Part shown: one piece after another, positions 33,290-37,508 of the stretch
How the letters are laid out: each line of letters starts with the position of its first letter
Position numbering within the stretch: the stretch's first letter is position 1
Source: Mucilaginibacter sp.
GTDB lineage: Bacteria; Bacteroidota; Bacteroidia; Sphingobacteriales; Sphingobacteriaceae
Reading direction: 5' to 3'
Assembly (NCBI GenBank): GCA_028288305.1
Contig: JAQBOA010000012.1
Span: 1-37,508 of the forward strand
DNA length: 37,508 nucleotides
Program-made: the position numbers and the translations under genes
The notes under the pieces: model-generated
Told to the model about the DNA's origin: nothing
The model's input: only the letters and a program-made list of their open reading frames with translations
Database searches by the model: none

Positions 33290-34061
33290 CTGGCTTTTTA
33301 CCTTGTGAAACAGTAAGGTTAATGCGTGTACCATTGCTGACCTTAGTTAAAGAATCCGTTTTTATCGGCGATTGTGCAACCACAACAAGATTTGCTGAAT
33401 CGGTTATAGCGCCTTGATAGGTGATAATCCCTAAAGTTAAACCTCCGTTTTTAATAACAAATTTTGCAGCATCCAAATCCTGGTTTACCAGGTCGGGAAT
33501 TTCAACTTCACTGGCTCCTTCCCCATTTCCCAAAATAAGGTCAATCTTTGAACCTTTTGGGATCTTTGTACCTGCTTTGATGGATTGTCCGCCAAATTGC
33601 ACACCCAGTATGCGGTCACGGGCTATATCGGATTTATATATAGTGTCGCCAACCTTTAAACCATAATTCGAAATAATTGCAATAGCCTCCCTGTAGGTAT
33701 ATGGTTCAAGGTCGGGCAAAGCTATGTTTGGTGCCAGCCTGGTAACAACAGTTAAATAAATTGTACGGTTCTCTTTTACATTTGTTCCAGGATCGGGGTC
33801 CTGTTCAATTACCGAACCGGGTGGCTGATCAAGCACATAAACGGAATCTATTTTGTATTCAAAACCCTGGTCTTTGAGTAAGCTCATAGCTTTTTCAACA
33901 GACAGGCCTTTTAATTGTGGAACCGGTATTCCCGATCCGTGTCTTGTATAAAAATTTAATGTAAAAAAAACGATCATTACAACAACGAATACTGAACCAA
34001 CGATCAACAGCAAAGTATTAAGAAATTGTTTAGTTTTTAAATAAGCCCAGAATTTATTCAT
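33276..34061 (-). CDS. membrane-anchored triple-PASTA protein (no kinase or penicillin-binding domain)
   Basis: 261 residues from the ATG at 34061 (MNKFWAYLK); a TTG eight codons earlier is rejected because it lies where the promoter places the transcript start. One membrane helix (about 14-36), then three PASTA repeats outside: VPQLKGLSVEKAMSLLKDQG (about 47-112), ALPDLEPYTYREAIAIISNY (about 114-180) and EIPDLVNQDLDAAKFVIKNG (about 185-252). PASTA domains bind uncross-linked muropeptides in other phyla, usually attached to a Ser/Thr kinase or PBP; here they stand alone on a membrane anchor. First gene of the operon with MltG, divergent from ddl. Confidence 0.92.
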   Translation of the reverse strand: MNKFWAYLKTKQFLNTLLLIVGSVFVVVMIVFFTLNFYTRHGSGIPVPQLKGLSVEKAMSLLKDQGFEYKIDSVYVLDQPPGSVIEQDPDPGTNVKENRTIYLTVVTRLAPNIALPDLEPYTYREAIAIISNYGLKVGDTIYKSDIARDRILGVQFGGQSIKAGTKIPKGSKIDLILGNGEGASEVEIPDLVNQDLDAAKFVIKNGGLTLGIITYQGAITDSANLVVVAQSPIKTDSLTKVSNGTRINLTVSQGKKPDETN

Positions 34062-34092
34062 TTGTAATAGGGTATCCTTAGTCAATTAAAAT

Positions 34093-34123
34093 CAAACATA
34101 GCTGAAAAATTTCGGATTTCGAA
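34093..34123 (-). promoter_or_regulatory. promoter of the PASTA-mltG operon
   Basis: Minus-strand TATGTTTG (34093-34100) matches TAnnTTTG; 19 bp upstream is TTCG (34120-34123), three of four matches to TTTG. The -33 and most of the spacer lie inside the left arm of repeat block 10. Predicted leader about 26 nt. Confidence 0.6.
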
Positions 34124-34300
34124 TGTTCAATTTTGGATTTGGTAATAAATTACTAAACGGATGGGTCAGTGCTTTAAGTGTAATACTTGAAAATATTGAA
34201 TATAATAATAAACACCTTTAGTAGAAATTCTAAAAATTCCCAACTTTAAATATGAAGTTAAATTAAAAAATCCGAAATCGAACATCCGAAATCCGAAATC
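34108..34300. repeat. 193-bp element with 33-bp inverted terminal arms (block 10)
   Basis: Arms 34108-34140 and 34268-34300 pair at 29 of 33 positions and are built from TTTCGGAT/ATCCGAAA units. They enclose 127 bp of unrelated AT-rich sequence. The element lies in the divergent PASTA/ddl spacer and overlaps the -33 end of one promoter. The form is like a miniature inverted-repeat element, but no target duplication is evident at the arm ends. Confidence 0.75.
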
Positions 34301-34308
34301 AAAAAACC

Positions 34309-34316
34309 TATATTTG
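34309..34316 (+). promoter_or_regulatory. -7 promoter element of ddl
   Basis: TATATTTG matches TAnnTTTG and ends six bases before the ddl ATG (34323), so the transcript would be leaderless or nearly so. No good -33 is present at the usual distance, where the repeat arm lies. Confidence 0.5.
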
Positions 34317-34322
34317 ACCAAT

Positions 34323-35306
34323 ATGACAGCTAAAAACATTGCCCTGGTGGCTGGTGGCTTTACCGGCGAATATGAAGTATCAATTAACGGCGCTAAAAAT
34401 ATTGCCGCTAACTTAAACCCGGATAAATACAAGGTTTATACCATTTTAATTAACCGCGACCGGTGGTATTATGAAGCTGAAAATGGCTCTGTTGATGTAG
34501 ACAAAAATGATTTCAGCATTACCCTTAACGGAAAAAAAATAAAATTTGATTGCGCTTTTATTAACGTACATGGTACGCCTGGCGAAGATGGCAAGCTGCA
34601 GGGTTACTTTGATATATTAGGCATCCCTTATAATACTTGCGATGCCACTACTTCAGCTATTACCATGAGCAAAACTTTTACAAAAATTATTGTAGCTGGC
34701 ATTCATGGCTTGCATACTGCCCGTTCCATGCGGTTATTTGAGAGGGACATGCACGATGTCGCAATTATTGCTGCAACTTTAAAATTCCCGCTTTTTATTA
34801 AACCGAATAATGGCGGCAGCAGTGTAGGCATGAGCAAGGTTTACAATGCCGCAGGTTTGCCCGATGCTTTGAAAAAAGCTTTTGACGAAGATCATGAAGT
34901 TATAGTGGAGGAGTTTATTAAGGGCCGGGAGTTTAGCATAGGTATTGCCCGATTGCATGGTAAAATAAAAGTATTGCCTGCTACCGAGATCATTAGCTCG
35001 AAGGATTTTTTTGATTACGAAGCCAAATATACAGCAGGTGTATCTGAAGAAATAACACCGGCTGATTTGCCACAAACAAAAAAAGAAGAAATTGCTGAAA
35101 TTGTAACAGAAGTTTACCTGCGTTTAAACTGCAAAGGAATGGTGAGAATTGATTTTATTTTATTGGAAGGGACAAATGATTTTTATTTTATCGAGGTTAA
35201 TACCACACCAGGCCAATCGGCAGCGAGCCTGATACCACAGCAAGTAAGGGCAGCAGGTTTAGATTTGATGGAGTTTTATGGAGAGCTTATTGAAGGTGCG
35301 GTGTGA
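34323..35306 (+). CDS. ddl: D-alanine--D-alanine ligase
   Basis: ATP-grasp enzyme joining two D-alanines for the peptidoglycan stem peptide. 327 residues from the ATG at 34323; an earlier TTG at 34314 lies in the promoter. Motifs are ALVAGGFTGEYEVS at the N-terminus, INVHGTPGEDGKLQGYFDIL, GIPYNTCDATTSAITMSK, FIKPNNGGSSVGMSKV (ATP-binding loop), VEEFIKGREFSIGIA and the metal-binding end DFYFIEVNTTPGQSAASLIP. It is divergent from the PASTA/MltG operon, which fits joint cell-wall work. Its last 30 codons have a diverged second copy about 1.2 kb downstream (36401-36514). Confidence 0.96.
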   Translation: MTAKNIALVAGGFTGEYEVSINGAKNIAANLNPDKYKVYTILINRDRWYYEAENGSVDVDKNDFSITLNGKKIKFDCAFINVHGTPGEDGKLQGYFDILGIPYNTCDATTSAITMSKTFTKIIVAGIHGLHTARSMRLFERDMHDVAIIAATLKFPLFIKPNNGGSSVGMSKVYNAAGLPDALKKAFDEDHEVIVEEFIKGREFSIGIARLHGKIKVLPATEIISSKDFFDYEAKYTAGVSEEITPADLPQTKKEEIAEIVTEVYLRLNCKGMVRIDFILLEGTNDFYFIEVNTTPGQSAASLIPQQVRAAGLDLMEFYGELIEGAV

Positions 35307-35447
35307 TTAACATCAATTAGATAATTGGCTCAAGCTTCCATTTTGATAAATATCATTTGAGTTTTTTAGCTATGGTATAAAAACTCCATTTTTTAACGCT
35401 ATTTCTTTTATTGTTTATCTGATAGCTTGAGTTAATTGTATAAAATC

Positions 35448-36395
35448 ATGGTAAAGATCCTTTTAACCACTTGTATATCGTTATTGTTTACAGCTTCTTT
35501 TGGTCAAAACAAATTGACAGATGATACAATTGATGTAAATAATCACATAATTAAAGTCACTCTGTTGGGTACTGGAGACCCGCAACCGATAATGGAACGG
35601 TTTGGGCCCAGTATTCTCATTCAAGCCGGCACCCAAACATTATTATTTGATACAGGTCGCGGTTGTTTGCAAAGACTACACCAAATCAATTTAGGCTATG
35701 ATAAAATTGATGCTTTATTTTTCACACACCTTCACTCAGACCACATCGTAGGTTTACCAGACTTATGGCTCACAGGATGGCTTTTGTCAAAACGCAATGT
35801 TCCATTAGCAGTTTTCGGTCCCCAAGGCACTATTGAAATGATCAACTTTTTAAGAAAGGCCTATTCCTTTGATATTAAAATTAGAACAGAGGATGACAAG
35901 GCACCAATTGACGGGAGTAAGCTAATATCCAATGATATAAGAGAAGGGGTAATTTATGAAAAAAACGGTGTAAAAGTGACAGCGTTTTTAGTGGATCATT
36001 TTCCTGTTGTTCCGGCTTTTGGTTATCGGATTGAATATGGGGGGTACTCGGTTGTGCTTTCGGGCGATACACGCTACTCAGAGAACCTTATTAAATATGC
36101 GAAACAAACAGATTTGCTGGTTCATGAAGTTGTAATTGCCCCTGATCCACTAAGTAAAACTGACCCCAAATATTCCATATTTGCTCATCATACCACCCCC
36201 GAACAAGCAAGCAAAATTTTTAATATTGTAAAGCCCAGGCTTGCAGTTTATTCTCATATTGTCCGGCTTTACGGACATACCAATCAAGAACTACTTGAAC
36301 GTACAAAAGTCGATTATCCGGGACAACTGGTACTAGGAGAAGACTTAATGACTATTTATGTGGGCAAAATTATTACTATTAAAGCCTGGCAGTAA
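35448..36395 (+). CDS. exported MBL-fold metallo-hydrolase (RNase Z-like group)
   Basis: 315 residues from the ATG at 35448; a TTG four codons earlier is possible but not favoured. A signal peptide (KILLTTCISLLFTASFGQ) ends at about residue 20, so the protein is periplasmic, unlike tRNase Z. The metal site shows THLHSDHIVGLPD (H94, H96, D98, H99), then LVDHFPVVPAFGYRIE, SGDTRYSEN, DLLVHEVVIAP and HHTTPEQAS. It resembles the secreted MBL-fold proteins annotated near arylsulfatase/RNase Z-like groups; the substrate is unknown. The gene lies between the end of ddl and a 3' remnant of a second ddl, which suggests arrival by recombination. Confidence 0.9.
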   Translation: MVKILLTTCISLLFTASFGQNKLTDDTIDVNNHIIKVTLLGTGDPQPIMERFGPSILIQAGTQTLLFDTGRGCLQRLHQINLGYDKIDALFFTHLHSDHIVGLPDLWLTGWLLSKRNVPLAVFGPQGTIEMINFLRKAYSFDIKIRTEDDKAPIDGSKLISNDIREGVIYEKNGVKVTAFLVDHFPVVPAFGYRIEYGGYSVVLSGDTRYSENLIKYAKQTDLLVHEVVIAPDPLSKTDPKYSIFAHHTTPEQASKIFNIVKPRLAVYSHIVRLYGHTNQELLERTKVDYPGQLVLGEDLMTIYVGKIITIKAWQ

Positions 36396-36400
36396 AACAA

Positions 36401-36514
36401 TTCATCGAGAATGGCCTTAGCCAGGCAAATGCCAGTCTGATCCCACAACAGGTAAGGGCCGCAGGTTTAAATTTGATGGAATTTTATGGAGAATTGATTG
36501 AAGGGGCTTGTTAG
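36401..36514 (+). pseudogene. 3'-terminal remnant of a second ddl
   Basis: In-frame translation gives SLIPQQVRAAGLNLMEFYGE then LIEGAC and a TAG stop, against SLIPQQVRAAGLDLMEFYGE and LIEGAV at the end of the intact ddl. Over 24 codons (36437-36508 versus 35229-35300) 61 of 72 bases match and only one difference changes a residue (D to N). Upstream, homology fades at TTCATCGAG (FIE), with about six bases lost near 36410-36422. The rest of the gene is absent. The stop codon merges into the adjacent heptad repeat. Confidence 0.9.
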
Positions 36515-36537
36515 TCATTGGTCATTGGGTCATTGAT
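36511..36537. repeat. TCATTGG heptads at the ddl remnant stop (block 11)
   Basis: Three heptads TCATTGG, TCATTGGG and TCATTGA run directly from the TAG of the ddl remnant. Same unit and orientation as in blocks 3 and 9; no opposite arm is visible nearby, so this copy is a half-site. Confidence 0.7.
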
Positions 36538-36586
36538 CTTGTAATTGATTATGTACTCAAAGCACGATGATAGGTTTTTTTTATAA

Positions 36587-37213
36587 TTAAGGCATTTCAA
36601 TGCTATTCGACCAAATTAGATTCATTTTTTGATCGCTTAAGTTATATTTCGTACCGAAAAAGTTATCCCAGTAAAACTTAAAATCTTTCATTTTGATAAC
36701 TCTTTGTATAATCATACCGATTTCAAATTTGGGTTTAATTAAACCTTTATCTTTTTTGCTTACATACACATATAATTCTTTACTTTTATGTGGAGGGATT
36801 TCAAATATTGTAATAAAGTTAGAGTCGCAAGCTCCACAATTTTCAAGCATAAACGGGGGATAAACTTTTAGTTCATTATTATCTATATCCCATATTTCGG
36901 AGCTGCATGTCCAGTCAATGTACTTTAACGTATCTTTTGACCTGTTTTGCAATAGGACGTTTATTTTATAAATTTTGATTTTGGTATTTAATGTACCTAA
37001 ACCATTACAACGATTTTCAGCTATTTTACCTAAACTTACTATCAATTCATAGTTTTGTTTATCTTTTATCGTCAGCCTATTTAGGTCAGTAGTTGATTGT
37101 TTTTTGGCAATAAGTTTGGTTGTGCTATTTTGATTATTGGATAAAGGGTTTTTCTGCATAACTCCTATACAAAATGCAACCAATAAAATTGTAATGCTAA
37201 GGTTTACTTTCAT
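36587..37213 (-). CDS. exported hypothetical protein
   Basis: 208 residues. The N-terminus KVNLSITILLVAFCIGVMQK is a hydrophobic leader; a cysteine at residue 15 lies within the core and does not form a good lipobox, so it may be a signal peptide or an anchor. The rest is soluble, Lys/Asn-rich and beta-rich. A central block with WTCSSEIWDIDNNELKVYPP and ENCGACDSNF contains three cysteines that may form disulfides, and EIPPHKSKELYVYVSKK resembles an Ig-like beta strand pair. I do not recognise a family. It is convergent with the MBL gene and ddl remnant. Confidence 0.8.
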   Translation of the reverse strand: MKVNLSITILLVAFCIGVMQKNPLSNNQNSTTKLIAKKQSTTDLNRLTIKDKQNYELIVSLGKIAENRCNGLGTLNTKIKIYKINVLLQNRSKDTLKYIDWTCSSEIWDIDNNELKVYPPFMLENCGACDSNFITIFEIPPHKSKELYVYVSKKDKGLIKPKFEIGMIIQRVIKMKDFKFYWDNFFGTKYNLSDQKMNLIWSNSIEMP

Positions 37214-37419
37214 AGTGAAATGAAACTATATTATTAAATAGGTTCTACAAAATAACAATTAAATGCCTGGTAATTATTATAAATAATTAAGGTTTTTTTT
37301 CGATTTCATCGTAACAATTATGCTGATGTTGACATTTTTTATCGACTTTCTTTAATTTATCCTACATTTATCTTCATCAAAAACCAAATAAATAGCCCCA
37401 ATTATTGAACTAACTTAAT

Positions 37420-37508
37420 ATGAGAATTTCATTCATAACTCTAATACTTGCTTGCCTCTTCTTTCAAGCTAATGCCCAACTTACAACTGCTAAACTATTC
37501 GGTGATCA
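37420..37508 (+). CDS. exported protein, N-terminus only
   Basis: The ATG at 37420 starts a signal peptide (RISFITLILACLFFQANAQ, cleavage about after residue 20) and the frame stays open to the window edge (29 codons). Nothing more can be said about the mature protein. A near-match to the -7 element (TACATTTA, 37363-37370) lies about 50 bp upstream. Confidence 0.7.
   Translation, partial: MRISFITLILACLFFQANAQLTTAKLFGD

Overview
The window looks like chromosomal DNA of a member of the Bacteroidota, most likely Sphingobacteriaceae close to Mucilaginibacter or Pedobacter. This rests on protein content (a DUF4249 lipoprotein, an OMP_b-brl_3 outer-membrane protein, a LytTR/His_kinase pair, and the orphan PASTA protein next to ddl). 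It also rests on low G+C with AT-rich spacers and on promoters matching the Bacteroidota form TTTG-N19-TAnnTTTG. The genus is inference. No phage, insertion-sequence transposase, CRISPR array or replication origin was seen.

Layout. 1-1.2 kb: the end of an unknown gene and an exported unknown. 1.6-6.1 kb: a beta-CASP metallo-hydrolase convergent with serA, serC and rpe (serine synthesis and pentose phosphate pathway). 6.2-11.9 kb: a FtsX/MacB-type permease, a small ankyrin protein, a LytTR regulator with its LytS-type kinase, and a small acidic unknown. 12.2-14.7 kb: pnp and rpsO in the classic order with a terminator between them. 14.9-19.7 kb: an acyl-CoA thioesterase, a DPP-IV-like peptidase, an HdeD-family membrane protein and a DUF4249 lipoprotein. 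20.0-22.9 kb: a TetR regulator, an MFS exporter, a small membrane protein and an isochorismatase-fold protein lacking the nucleophilic cysteine. 22.9-27.7 kb: an accessory-looking block with a broken AraC gene, an ECF sigma/anti-sigma pair, a divergent small membrane protein, a visibly GC-richer outer-membrane beta-barrel gene and a 3' tRNA remnant. 27.8 kb: tRNA-Ser(UGA) with a textbook promoter and terminator. 28.3-30.5 kb: a polyprenyl-phosphate sugar transferase with an 879-bp AT-rich non-coding region upstream. 30.5-35.3 kb: an envelope operon (PASTA protein, rhodanese, MltG, hot-dog thioesterase, YihY) divergent from ddl. 35.4-37.5 kb: an exported metallo-beta-lactamase-fold protein followed by a 3' remnant of a second ddl, an exported unknown, and the start of a further exported protein.

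The most unusual pattern is a set of eleven intergenic low-complexity repeats built from degenerate 7-9 nt units, mostly arranged as inverted arms. They abut start or stop codons in convergent, co-directional and divergent spacers. They lie in 1.5-17.9 kb and 34.1-36.6 kb; I saw none in the 16 kb between. The second notable item is the ddl remnant: 61 of 72 nt match the neighbouring ddl and almost all differences are silent. This implies DNA brought in from a related lineage, with the metallo-hydrolase gene between the two ddl 3' ends.
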